64,000 bases of DNA from Cricetomys ansorgei (taxonomy: Eukaryota; Chordata; Mammalia; Rodentia; Nesomyidae), in NCBI GenBank assembly GCA_026225945.1, contig JAMJFZ010000818.1, positions 1,610,501-1,674,500 of the forward strand, written 5' to 3'. Numbering within the stretch: the stretch's first letter is position 1; each line of letters opens with the position of its first letter. A program made the translations under genes and the position numbers. Positions 11,481 through 20,518 of this stretch are shown here, in pieces. Below the pieces are notes generated by a model. That model saw nothing but the letters and a program-made list of their open reading frames with translations. It had not been told where the DNA came from and ran no database searches.

Positions 11481-12089
11481 AGGGGGTGGTAGGATAGGAG
11501 GAGCATGGGTCTGGCAGGCACCAGTGGAAAGGGGAGAGAGGAGAGTGGGCAGTGTGGAGCCCAGTGTGAGTGCACAGCTGGGCTCCCCAGGTGACGCCAT
11601 GCTGCAGGCCTCACAGCTCACAGGGCCTCTGCCACTGTCATCTGAGCGGTGGCCTCCATCTGATCGTCTCCGTGGTAACCTTGACTCCTTCCATCCAGGG
11701 TTCTGGTTTCTCTTGCTTCCTCCTGTGGCTGTGGGGGTGGGGCAGAGCCCTTGTGTGTCGTCCCCCCCAGCTCCCCGTGTCCTCTCTGGGTTGCAAGGGC
11801 AGTTAACCGTTATCTTGTGTGGAAATTCCCCTCTGCGGAGTTTGATGGTGCTCGGATCTGATTGCTCTAGAGAAACCAGGGGAAAGTTTCTGGTAGTTTT
11901 GGGGACGGCTCATTCCCACGCGCAATCCAGCCAGCTGTTTAGATGGCACCGTCATTTTAAGCATCTGAGAAAGAAAACCTCTCCCTGTCCCCCACCCCCG
12001 TCACCCTGGAAACCAGACTCTGTGTGTGCTGGTTTCCATCCTGAGCATGATGTTCCCGAGCTCAGTGGCAGTGTGCGGCCTTCCCTTGT

Positions 12090-12195
12090 TTGGTTAGGTT
12101 TTCGGCAAACTGTGCAGCCCGGAATGGCTTTGAACTTGTGATCCTCCTGCCTCAGCCTCCTGAGCCAGTGCCGGATCCCAGGGGTGCACTGCCAT
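12090..12195 (-). repeat. B1-like SINE remnant (reversed)
   Basis: It contains GCCCGGAATGGCTTTGAACT, TGTGATCCTCCTGCCTCAGC and CTCCTGAG. Confidence 0.6.
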
Positions 12196-12211
12196 GCTGC
12201 TGTTGGGTTTT

Positions 12212-12281
12212 TCTCCCTCCCTCCCTCCCTCCCTCCCTCTCCCTCCCTCTCTCTCCCTCACTCCCCCCCCCCTTTTTAAGA
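12212..12281. repeat. (CCCT)n pyrimidine-rich repeat
   Basis: At least seven near-perfect CCCT units are followed by mixed CT and a run of ten C. Confidence 0.9.
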
Positions 12282-12385
12282 CAGTCCCAGGCTCAGCTTC
12301 TCAAGTACCTGGGACCGCAGACCGAGTCTCTGCACCGTGTTATTTCGTGTTCACACAACTTTGTGGACTTGGTTCTTTTCACTTA

Positions 12386-12607
12386 GAGAAACAGCAACCA
12401 TGATCCAGTAAGATCCATCATCTGTTGATTCTTACGTTAAGAGCACGTTGTTAAAGGATATGAATTTCAACACTTACTCTTAAAATCTAAAACCTCTCAG
12501 CGGTGTTCCTGTGATATCAGAAGTAAAATGCCCTTTTATTTAAAGAGAGAAACAGCAATCACAATCGATCCAAACCGTCTGTTGATTCTTACATCAAGAG
12601 CACGTGA
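12386..12607. repeat. Diverged direct duplication
   Basis: A ~65-base unit at 12386-12451 recurs at 12546-12607. Both start GAGAAACAGCAA and share TCTGTTGATTCTTAC and AAGAGCACGT, with scattered substitutions between. The copies are 160 bases apart. Origin is unknown; two pieces of an old LTR or a local duplication would both fit. Confidence 0.65.
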
Positions 12608-12680
12608 GCCTGCCTCAGGGCACCAATGAAAGAAATGTGCACACCACCACAACAGGGCCTCACGCAAGAGGTTTATTGGG

Positions 12681-12895
12681 GTGAGGAAGTGTCCTCTCCC
12701 AAGTAAGGAAGGTGAGAGAGGGGTGGGGGAGAGAGAGAACAGCAGGGTGAGAGACCAAGAAGAGAATAGGAGAGAGAGAGAGAGAGAGAGAGGAAGGAAG
12801 GAAGGAAGGAAGGCAGCATGGCAAGAGGCAGAGACAGAGACAGAGGAGGGGGGCAGAGAGCAGAAAGAGAGGCCAAAGAGGAAGAGCCCGAAGTC
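12681..12895. repeat. Purine-rich tract with (AG)n and (GGAA)n
   Basis: About 200 bases are mostly A/G on the plus strand, with perfect (AG)n near 12770-12792 and (GGAA)n near 12792-12813. Such tracts can form triplex DNA. Confidence 0.85.
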
Positions 12896-13522
12896 CAACA
12901 GGATTGCATGGGACCGATGCGGGCTCATGGGGCGGTGGTCCTGGCAACAGAGGGTGGGAGTGTCAGGAGCGTGGGGGATGGGTGAGCTCCAGGGAGGGAG
13001 CTCTGGTCAATTCACAACATTTCTCTCCTTCCACATTTATGTGGGATCTGGGAATCAAGCTCGGGTCACCAGGCTTGCTTTTACCCTCTCAGCCACCTCG
13101 CCAGCCCCTCCTTTCCTATTGTACCCACCCCCGCCCCCATCTATTTTTTGGTCATAGAGTGGCACCCATCACGCCGGGGGACAACGCATGTCCTCCTTCC
13201 AAACTGGGCTCTGGTGAATGTAAAAGGTGGCGGTGCCCAGCCACCAGCTCCTGCTTGGCTAGATGCCGCCCGCCCAGCCCAGCCATGAGGGAGGGCAGGA
13301 AGCCACGGGGTGGTGAGAACAGGAGAGAGCCAGTCACCAGTCACCTGCTTCTGCCTGAGTCCCTGCCCTGTCAGGTGAAGCCAGGCTGTGACAAGGGACT
13401 GTTTGTGGGACCTCCCACCTCAGACAGCCTCGGGGCGGCCCCAGTCTATTCCCGAGTCCCACCTCGGCCCGAATGTCTTCATTTTTCTTTTTTTGTTTAT
13501 TTTTTTTAAGTTGGCCGACCGC

Positions 13523-13579
13523 TCCCCTCCCCCTCCCCCTCCCCCTCCCCCTCCCCCTCCCCCTCCCCCTCCCCCTCCC
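13523..13579. repeat. CCCCCT hexanucleotide array (G-quadruplex type on minus strand)
   Basis: About nine near-identical CCCCCT units occur in a row. On the minus strand this gives runs of five G separated by a single A, an ideal pattern for a parallel G-quadruplex. Confidence 0.92.
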
Positions 13580-13800
13580 GAGAGCATTCTTCTTGTTCCC
13601 TGGAGTACTGGGCTGGGCTCTAGGTCCCTTGCAAGGTCACTGCCATGGAACAGCCTGAGAACGGAGGCTGTGCCCCTCCCCGTGAGGACAGGCAGCTGAG
13701 ACCCCGCCCCTGCCCCCCATTCTCCGCCCCCCTACACCCCACGCCCGCCCTCGTGCCCAGGCCCGTGGCTGCTGCTGGCTTTAATGTCTGTACTGAAGTA

Positions 13801-13806
13801 AATAAA
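13801..13806 (+). terminator. Candidate intronic poly(A) signal in Tesc intron 2
   Basis: AATAAA lies after a C-rich segment (13640-13790) and is followed 45-60 bases later by TGTCCGTGTCTCTG, a GT/TC-rich stretch. Usage is unknown. Confidence 0.35.
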
Positions 13807-13945
13807 CCCCGCACGCCTCACAGCTCAACTGTCAAAATTCACAGCAGTGTCCGTGTCTCTGAAGAGTTGGGTATCCAGAAGAGTTGTCCCCAAAGAGAAG
13901 CCTGCCCCCTTAGCGTCGCCTGGCTCCCCCAGCACTGGGTCACCT

Positions 13946-14520
13946 TGTTGAGTCCAAAATTTGCCCCCCAAGGACCAGTGAGACCATGTGTGCAAAAAGC
14001 AAAGGCATTTTTATTCTGCAGAAGAAACCAGCACGCTGGGGTCAAGCACCGGGTGGAATGGCCGACCCTGGACGCAGGCTTACGGGCCTTTTTATAGGTT
14101 GTAAGAGGGGTTTTTGCATAGATGAGGTAACCTTGCTTTTAACTGGGGAACAGAAATGCAGTTTGCAAATGTCTAGTTTTGATTGGCTCCTGCTCAACGG
14201 GCTAACTGTCCACATTCTCAAGCTATACCTGGTCAGCCATTAGAGTCAAGACATCTGGTTTATGGCCTTTAGGCCATCTGGCCAGATGAGAGAGGGGCCA
14301 CTCTTGCATTGCTTCTTCTTTCTGATTGGTTGCCCTCACAGAGTGGTGGTTCTTATGGCTTTCTCTTAGAATTTGCTAGCTTGCAGGGTCAGGCCCAGAT
14401 CAGGGGCTTGAGCAGCACACTGTGGCCCTGGACCAGACCTGAGAAGGGGGGGGGGCTTGCACATACACACAAAGAGAAATGGAGGTTAGGTCCTTCAACC
14501 TCCCTCCTGCTTTTTGCTTC
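13946..14520 (-). mobile_element. LTR-like element (reversed), probable solo LTR
   Basis: Read on the minus strand, the segment shows two CCAAT boxes (plus-strand ATTGG at 14324 and 14182), a TATAAAAA box (14096-14089), AATAAA (14015-14010) 75 bases later, then U5-like sequence ending GGACTCAACA. It could begin TGAAGC near 14520. This order is that of a retroviral LTR. No internal viral region is adjacent and I could not find a target-site duplication, so the borders are approximate. Confidence 0.5.
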
Positions 14521-14718
14521 AGTGGCTCAGCCTGTTCTAGACACATTGGTTAAATGAAATCACGTGACCTTTCACTGCCAGTGTCTCTTCAACAACATCA
14601 GTCTTAGGGTTCATCCTCCTGCAGTGGGTATCAGTGTTCTGGTTCTTTTCCTGGCTGTATAATGTTCCCCTGTGTGGACAGCTCACAGGTCAGCTATCAG
14701 TTTATTTGATGGTAGTAG

Positions 14719-14890
14719 ACATTTGGGGGTTTTTTGTTTTTGTGTTTTGGGACAGGGTTTCTTCTCTGTTGTGACCCTGACTGTCCTGGAATTCACTCTG
14801 GAGATCAGGCTGGCCTTGAACTCACAGAGATCTGCCTCACTCTGCCTCCCCAGTACTGGGATTAAAGGTGTGCGCCACCACCGCCCTGCT
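14719..14890 (-). repeat. B1 SINE (reversed)
   Basis: After the T-rich tail (TTTTGTTTTTGTGTTTTGGG), it shows ACAGGGTTTCTTCTCTGTTG, CTGTCCTGGAATTCACTCTG, CTGGCCTTGAACTCACAGAG and TGGGATTAAAGGTGTGCGCC. The 'CTGTTGTGACCCTG' reading recurs in other copies here (39229, 63590). Confidence 0.9.
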
Positions 14891-15289
14891 CTGTGGTTAT
14901 GAGCCTTGTTCCTGTGGAGAGTGCCTGTGCGTGCTTGCGTCTCTTGGGCACAGGCTGGGAGATGCCAGGTGGTGAGATGCTCAGACAGTCCATTTCTTTG
15001 AGGCCCTTCAGGCCAGTGCCCTACTGTGGGGGGCCCAGAGCGGCCACTGCAGGGCTTCGCCACTGGACTCTGCAGATACTGTCTGCAGCCTGCCCACCTC
15101 GGAGGTCCCGCCTACCTCTGAGGATTCTCCATGTGTCAATCAAAGTTCCCACCTTCACCCAGTCTGCAGGCAAGAGGCCTGAGGCCAGGGCGGGGCTGTT
15201 GGGGATAAAGTGGTTCCATACTGCCTGTGTGGGACGCCACTGATGACAGCTCTCTTGTGACTTTCTCTCCTGTGGGTCCGGGCATGTAG

Positions 15290-15370
15290 CAAGGAGAACT
15301 TCAACAATGTCCCTGACCTGGAGCTCAACCCAATCCGGTCCAAGATCGTCCGTGCCTTCTTCGACAACAG
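15290..15370 (+). CDS. Tesc: Tesc coding exon 3
   Basis: This exon completes R43 and encodes [20 protein letters not shown] and RAFFDN, ending inside R70. The acceptor is ATGTAG at 15284-15289 and the donor is AACAG/GTGCTC. The 81-bp length keeps the frame. The segment belongs to the N-terminal lobe, which in CHP proteins helps to form the hydrophobic groove that holds the NHE1 helix; that role is known for the family and not visible here. Confidence 0.97.
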
Positions 15371-15584
15371 GTGCTCCTCCCCCCAACCCTGGGGTGGGCC
15401 ACCTCTTCCAGTATCAAACACAGAGAATGGGTGGGCCTGGGCAGTTCTGGATGGCTTTGGATAGCTATGGTGGCTCCTTCAACTTCTGGCTCCTTCAACT
15501 TCTGCAATAGTCAGCGTCGGCTGTGTAACAAGCGATCCCGAACAGAGCAGGCACTTTGGTTCTGTATTACATTAGTATGCGTGC

Positions 15585-15780
15585 ACATATCCCTCATATG
15601 TACGTGTGCCTGTGGAGGCCAGAAGACAACCTTAGCTGGCTTTTCTCAGGAGATGTCCCTGTTTTGAGACAGGACCTCTCACTGGTGTGGAGCCTGCCGA
15701 CTTGGCTAGGCCGGCCGGCCAAGGAACCTTCCTGCCTCCGCCTCCCAGAACTGGGATCACAGGCACACACTACACCCAGG
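15585..15780 (-). repeat. Old rodent interspersed repeat, family not assigned
   Basis: The order GTGCCTGTGGAGGCCAGAAG, GTTTTGAGACAGGACCTCTC, GACTTGGCTAGGCCGGCC and TGGGATCACAGGCACACAC is shared with the element at 41290-41480, so both belong to one family. Confidence 0.6.
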
Positions 15781-15814
15781 GAAGAGATTCTTGGGAACAT
15801 GTACCCAGAGGGCC

Positions 15815-15836
15815 GGGTGTGTGTGTGTGTGTGTGT
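15815..15836. repeat. (GT)n microsatellite
   Basis: About ten GT units, followed by a degenerate GTACGTACGTGTATATACAT stretch. Confidence 0.9.
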
Positions 15837-15839
15837 AAC

Positions 15840-16018
15840 GTGTGTACGTACGTGTATATACATACATGTGTGTACTCTTCACAGTGTGCAGTACATGTTC
15901 AGGTCAGAGGACAGTTTTACAGGGATCAGGCCTTCCACCATGTGGGTCCTGGGGCTTGAACTCTGGTCAGCAGGCTTGGCAGCAGGCACCTTTACCCACT
16001 CAGCCATCTTGGAAGGTT
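15840..16018 (-). repeat. B3-like SINE (reversed)
   Basis: CAGGTCAGAGGACAGTTTTA, CCACCATGTGGGTCCTGGGG, CTTGAACTCTGGTCAGCAGG and CTTTACCCACTCAGCCATCT match a reversed B3. It lies directly before the acceptor of Tesc exon 4. Confidence 0.8.
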
Positions 16019-16058
16019 TTCTGTGTTGAGGTCCGTCCTCCCCCCGCTGCTCTCCTAG

Positions 16059-16198
16059 GAACCTGCGCAAGGGGCCCAGCGGCTTGGCCGACGAGATCAA
16101 CTTCGAGGACTTCCTGACCATCATGTCCTACTTCCGGCCCATTGACACCACGCTGGGCGAGGAGCAGGTGGAGCTGTCCCGGAAGGAGAAGCTGAGAT
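16059..16198 (+). CDS. Tesc: Tesc coding exon 4
   Basis: This 140-bp exon encodes R70 to the first base of F117. It includes [20 protein letters not shown], a degenerate second EF-hand unit, followed by [20 protein letters not shown] and RKEKLR. The acceptor is TCCTAG and the donor is GAGAT/GTGCGT. The TLGEEQ stretch differs from the TMDEEQ I recall for human tescalcin and fits a rodent ortholog. Confidence 0.97.
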
Positions 16199-17547
16199 GT
16201 GCGTGCGAGCCCCAAGTCCTGGGAACACGGGGATCCCCAGGAGACGGAGGCCAGGCCGTGTGTAGGAGGGAGGGAGATGGCCAGGGTCATAGCCTGTGTC
16301 TACACCGTCGGTCCCTACACAAGGGTGGCGTGGCCTCTCCCGAGCTGCACCTTGGTGGCAGCCTCATAAGTCCAGCGGCTTCTGGCTTGGCGGGACAGGA
16401 GGGGTGGGGGCTGTGGGGTGCTGTAGTTAAGAGACCTGGGTTTCACTTGAGACCCGGAACCGGGCCATGGTGTGCTGACTGCAGATGCCGGTGACTGTAA
16501 GGCTGAGGCCTCTGGACCCTTGCATCTTGGGCTGGAGAGCCCCCGAGTGTGGGTCCCACTCCCACTTCCCCATGGCATGATGGGAGCACAGTCTATGGCA
16601 GCTTTCCTTGTGGCTCCTTAGGTCCCCAGGTCTGGGGAGCATTTCGTGGCCATCCTGGCTGGACGGCAGCACAGAGTCCAAGCAGTGGCCAGGATCCCGT
16701 GTCTTTTCCCCCTTGTGAACTTTCTCACGACTCCTGACCCCCTCCCCCCACCTCCCCGGGCTCCACGCCCTTGGCTATGTTTAGCACTGGAGCCTGTGAG
16801 GGGCTGGTGGGAACAGCCAGGCCGAGTGTCCCCCGAGCCTCCCGGGTCATCCCTCGGGAGGTGCACACGCTCCACCCGTGCCTGTTTGCTCCGAGGGCTG
16901 GGATGAGGGTCACGAGATCAGAAGAGCACGGACGGGTCTGAACACGCATGGGCTATGACCGCCCTGATCTCCCAGGTCAGGCTGGGACACTCATCAGGAA
17001 ATCCTCTGCACGGTTCCGGGCATTTGCTCCTGACAGGTGCCAGAGTAGGCTGCTTGGGCGCTCTGGGGTGGCGGGGAGCGGCCCCTCAGCACCTTATCTC
17101 TGTGGGGCGCCTGCCAAGGCTGAGCGAGGCACCCAGGTCCCGCTGAACCCTCCGACACCCCTGAGGTCCACCTAGGACCACCCAGCAGTCAGGATGTGGC
17201 CGGCGTGGCTTGGGACCCGGAGCTTTCAGATAATACCCAGTTGGCTTTGTGCTCCCGAGATGTCTAGTCCTATCATGCGTGTCTCGAGTGTAGTGGGGGT
17301 GGCAGGTGCTGCCCCAACTCCCATTCTACAGATGGGAAACTGAGGCTCACAGAAGGCACCCCACCAGGAAGAGACCGGTTACATCCGTGGCCTGTGCCCT
17401 TCTGCCCGAAAGGCTTTGGTATCCAGGTCTCGCCATGGTGTCTTGTGTTCAGTTTGGTAGAGCCTCAGAGTGGGAGCCTGGGGGAGAAGGGGCCCGGCTC
17501 CGCCCCGGGCTCTGCCTGACCCCTCCCGCCTCCTCTGCTGCCTGCAG
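16199..17547 (+). other. Tesc: Tesc intron 4
   Basis: This is a GC-rich intron with a MIR-like fragment near 17310-17365 and otherwise unique-looking sequence. No rodent SINE is visible in it, unlike most other introns of the window. Confidence 0.85.
17304..17370 (+). repeat. MIR-like ancient SINE fragment
   Basis: CTCCCATTCTACAGATGGGA and AACTGAGGCTCACAGAAGGC fit the MIR core well. Confidence 0.6.
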
Positions 17548-17609
17548 TTCTCTTCCACATGTACGACTCGGACAGCGACGGCCGCATCACCCTGGAGGAA
17601 TATAGAAAT
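17548..17609 (+). CDS. Tesc: Tesc coding exon 5 (canonical EF-hand loop)
   Basis: This exon encodes F117 to N137 and carries the only canonical calcium-binding loop. In [12 protein letters not shown] (residues 123-134), loop positions 1, 3, 5, 9 and 12 are D, D, D, T and E, with the invariant glycine at position 6 and isoleucine at 8. The acceptor is CTGCAG; the donor is GAAAT/GTAAAG. The next intron is only 100 bp. In the family this site binds Ca2+ with micromolar affinity. Confidence 0.97.
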
Positions 17610-17709
17610 GTAAAGTATGCTCCCTCGGCCCCGCCGGGGCTCCCGCCGCCTCCCCCTCCTCGGACCTTCGCGGAGTCCCAGGGTCACCGAGTGTCCGCCC
17701 CGCTGGCAG
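17610..17709 (+). other. Tesc: Tesc intron 5 (100 bp)
   Basis: This minimal intron (GTAAAG ... GGCAG) is GC-rich with proline-codon-rich content in the exon frame. It has no in-frame stop, so retention would shift the downstream frame rather than stop at once. Confidence 0.93.
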
Positions 17710-17817
17710 GTGGTGGAGGAACTGCTTTCTGGAAACCCTCACATCGAGAAGGAGTCAGCTCGATCCATTGCAGACGGAGCCATGATGGAGGCAGCCAGTG
17801 TGTGCGTGGGGCAGATG
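17710..17817 (+). CDS. Tesc: Tesc coding exon 6
   Basis: This exon has 36 codons in phase 0: [30 protein letters not shown] and VCVGQM (residues 138-173). It links the calcium-binding loop to the last, degenerate EF-hand. The acceptor is GGCAG/GTGGTG and the donor is CAGATG/GTGAGC. Because exons 6 and 7 are both multiples of three, skipping either would keep the frame. Confidence 0.97.
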
Positions 17818-18289
17818 GTGAGCACCCTTCGGGGCAGAGGGAGGTAACCCTCCATTCTGTGGCTCCACAGTGCCTTTCTGTGGTTCTAGTCTGGGCTCCT
17901 TGAAGGTCTGTCTCGGTGGCAGGAGCCAACTGTGCCCTGCTCGCTGCCCTAACCTGGGCCCGGCCTGGAGCAGGAGTCGGAGCCCGCTGCAGGCTCTTCC
18001 TGTTCCCAGAGAGGCTGCAGGTCCGGAGGGCTGTGATGGAGCAAACGGCTCAAATCCTAGGTGCTGCCACCATCGTGGCCTCCCTTACCCCGTCCTTAGC
18101 CCTGGAGGGCAGCACTGGGCACAGCGTACCAGGAACGTCGCTTCCTCAGCGAGTGAAGTGGAAGTGTTCTCAGTCAGGCCTTGAAAGCGGGGTTAGCCTC
18201 TTTCATTTGTGAAGACCACGGTGTTGGGGGGCAGCTGAGTGACTGAGTGGGAGCTGAAGAATAGGGGTTCAGCCATATGTATATTCCAT

Positions 18290-18345
18290 TTCATGGTTTC
18301 AGCCTCAGTCTACCGGTGGGGAAACTGAGGCTCAGCACAAAAGAG
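18290..18345 (+). repeat. MIR-like ancient SINE fragment
   Basis: GGTTTCAGCCTCAGTCTACC and GGTGGGGAAACTGAGGCTCA resemble the MIR 3' core. Confidence 0.5.
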
Positions 18346-19594
18346 TTCACGGAGCTTGTGGCGTTTCCTGCGCTGGGGTCTTTCTGCAGGATGAGGTGCA
18401 GCCCAGCAGCCCCTGGGGTCCTCCATGGGTGGGGTTCCTGGCACGGCTCAGGCTTCCTGACACCTGTGTGTTGACAGCAGCGGAGTGGAGGCGGGATCCT
18501 GCCCCTTGTCTGTCGCTGAGGATCAGGCCCTCGCTTCCCAGAGGCCATGGCGGCAGAGCTGCCCTCCTGGCTTGTGTTTCTCTGTGCATCTCTCACAGAG
18601 GCAACTGGTTCTGGTAAAACCGCCACACTGTGTGTGAACCACCGTAGGGAAGGGCCCTGACCTGGTGGAGAGCAGAGCTCCCCCCACCCGCGCCCTCCTC
18701 TGCCCCATGCCTGGAACTGGGTCCAGCGGAGCCAAACACCCATTTGGTTTAATTACACTCTTCTCCAAATAACTCCCCATCCCACTCCACTTTGAATTGG
18801 TGACTTTTCTTAATTTGCTGTAGTAAAATCGTTGGCAGCTGGCGCCTGCCGATCTGTGTAAAATCCACTCTGCTTCAGGAGTGGAGGCTTCCCCAGTGAA
18901 GATCCCCAGTGGGGTGGGACAGAGCCGCCACATAGCCTGGCTTGTGTGTCCGTCTATGAACGCTGTGTATCAGCCAGATCAACGCAGACCGGACCCTGGG
19001 GCTGAGCTGTGGGTCAGGGCAGCCACTGGCTTCCGACGATGGTTAAGGCTGCCAACCACGCCACCCGCCATCTCTGCTTTGATGTCCTTCCAAAGACACT
19101 TATTGACTCTTTAAGTGCCATCTCTAGGCCGCGTCTGTGCAGGGATCTTGGTAGATAGAGGGTGGGGCTGCTGAGCTAGGCTCCCCAACTCCCAGTCTTC
19201 TGGCCTTGCCAACACCGCCCTCCTGGGGCTCCCCACAGTGGGGCCAAGTCTATAATTAGCTCCTCTCACCCGGCCTGGGAGCCTGGTGCCCTGGAGAAGA
19301 GAGTGGCCGCTTCTCTCTACCCCTGAGAGTATGAACAGAGAGCAGGAACAGGGCAGGCACAGCCCCCGCGGACAGGGCAGGCCTAGGCCAGTGGAAAACT
19401 GGAGGCTTTTATAAAGTGTCTAAAGAAATGAAGATACCCTAAGAGGGCATTGGCCCTTGCCCCCAGGAGCAGCCCGGAGAGGGTGAAGGGTTGCCCTCTC
19501 TCTGTGCCCACTCCAGCCCTGCCCCATAGGGAACCACCCTTGGGGGCTTTTTCTTCAGTGTCAGCAGACACACCATGCGTGTCTTTGGCTGTTG

Positions 19595-19682
19595 TGTTGT
19601 GTTTTGGAGGGTCTTGGATTTGAACCCAGTGCCCCTCCCACACTAAGCTCATGTACTACCGAGCTTCAGCCTGGCCCTTGAC
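19595..19682 (-). repeat. ID-type SINE (reversed)
   Basis: TTGGATTTGAACCCAGTGCC, CACACTAAGCTCATGTACTA and CCGAGCTTCAGCCTGGCCCT are the reversed ID sequence. Confidence 0.75.
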
Positions 19683-20470
19683 GCCAATCGCAGTTACACC
19701 AGGCAGCCTTGATTGGACATGGCCCTCTTTCCCCTTGGACATGTGTCCAAAGGGCGGGTGGGGGCTGGCGACACTTCCTCATGCGTTCGTGGGGAGCTGC
19801 GGGCACTCGCTTTTGTGGGTTTCCTATTTCTCGTCAGCTGTGTGTACATTTCAGAGCCTTTCCACACCGAGAAGGGGCTAGCCCCTTGACAGCCATGAAG
19901 GACTCTGGGACAGTGCAGAGGACAGTGCCCTGGTGTCACTGTCACTGGGGCTGCTGAGTGACGTGTCTCAGAGGCTTTGGCAGTGTGTGCATGGAGCCCT
20001 GGTGTCACCCCTTCTGTCCCTGCACTAGGAAGGACCCAGCTAGAAATTGGCTTTGTCAAGCATGCCAGACCCCTGGCTGAAGCGACACTCCGTTCCCTGC
20101 TCCCTGGTTATCATGGTGACTCATGGGCACGAGAGTGGTCATTCTCTTCCTCTTACCCAGTGCGCTGAGCACAGATTAGCCCAGAATAGTTCTGTTATCA
20201 GCACAGGGAGCTGTGGTGAGACCCAGGCGGCAGGAGTTATCTCGGTGGCTGGGCTTCCAGGGACAGGGTGAGGTGGGCTATATTGGGAAGGAGGGCCCAT
20301 GTCTGGAGCCTTAGCTTCCATTGGGGTTCCGAGACACTGGCCTTGGCTAGAATCAAATGACCCCCTTTTTAATTCTCCCTCTGTGCTCTGGGCGTTGGGC
20401 GGAGGCAGACTGTCTGGGCAGAACCTGGGCGAGTCCTGGCCACTCACCCCGTCCACACTCTTGCCCTCAG

Positions 20471-20518
20471 GAACCGGACCAGGTGTACGAGGGGATCACC
20501 TTTGAGGACTTCCTGAAG
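20471..20518 (+). CDS. Tesc: Tesc coding exon 7
   Basis: This 48-bp microexon-like segment encodes EPDQVYEGITFEDFLK (residues 174-189), the degenerate fourth EF-hand unit, in which loop acidic positions are largely lost. The acceptor is CCTCAG at 20465-20470 and the donor is AAG/GTGGGT. It is a multiple of three, so skipping would delete exactly 16 residues. Confidence 0.97.

Larger units (their letters stand above)
7674..15289 (+). other. Tesc: Tesc intron 2
   Basis: The donor is GTATGA and the acceptor ATGTAG. Contents include an ID/B1 composite SINE (8155-8366), MIR-like relics, B1 fragments, (CCCT)n and purine tracts at 12213-12895, a diverged direct duplication (12386/12546), a CCCCCT hexamer array, an isolated AATAAA at 13801, an LTR-like element (13946-14520) and a B1 (14719-14890). 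No further Tesc exon was found. Confidence 0.88.
15371..16058 (+). other. Tesc: Tesc intron 3
   Basis: This intron of 688 bases is almost filled by repeats: an old rodent repeat (15585-15780), a (GT)n run (15815-15836) and a reversed B3-like SINE (15840-16018) that ends only 40 bases before exon 4. Confidence 0.88.
17818..20470 (+). other. Tesc: Tesc intron 6
   Basis: This intron contains a MIR-like fragment (18294-18345) and a reversed ID element (19595-19682). A repeat-poor AT-rich block at about 18745-18870 includes TTTAATTACACTC and TTAATTTGCTG, and could be regulatory. The rest is unique, moderately GC-rich DNA. Confidence 0.85.

Noticed and set aside
11524..12141. 205-codon plus-strand open frame
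   Set aside because: It ends inside a reversed B1 remnant and shows no domain or codon pattern. I judge it random.
12904..13509. 201-codon plus-strand open frame
   Set aside because: It runs across repeat-rich sequence into a T-rich stretch, with no homology.
13523..13579. CRISPR-like array
   Set aside because: It is a perfect hexamer microsatellite without spacers, in a mammalian intron.
13640..13790. CpG island or promoter
   Set aside because: The segment is C-rich with few CpG dinucleotides, and no exon 1-like sequence follows.
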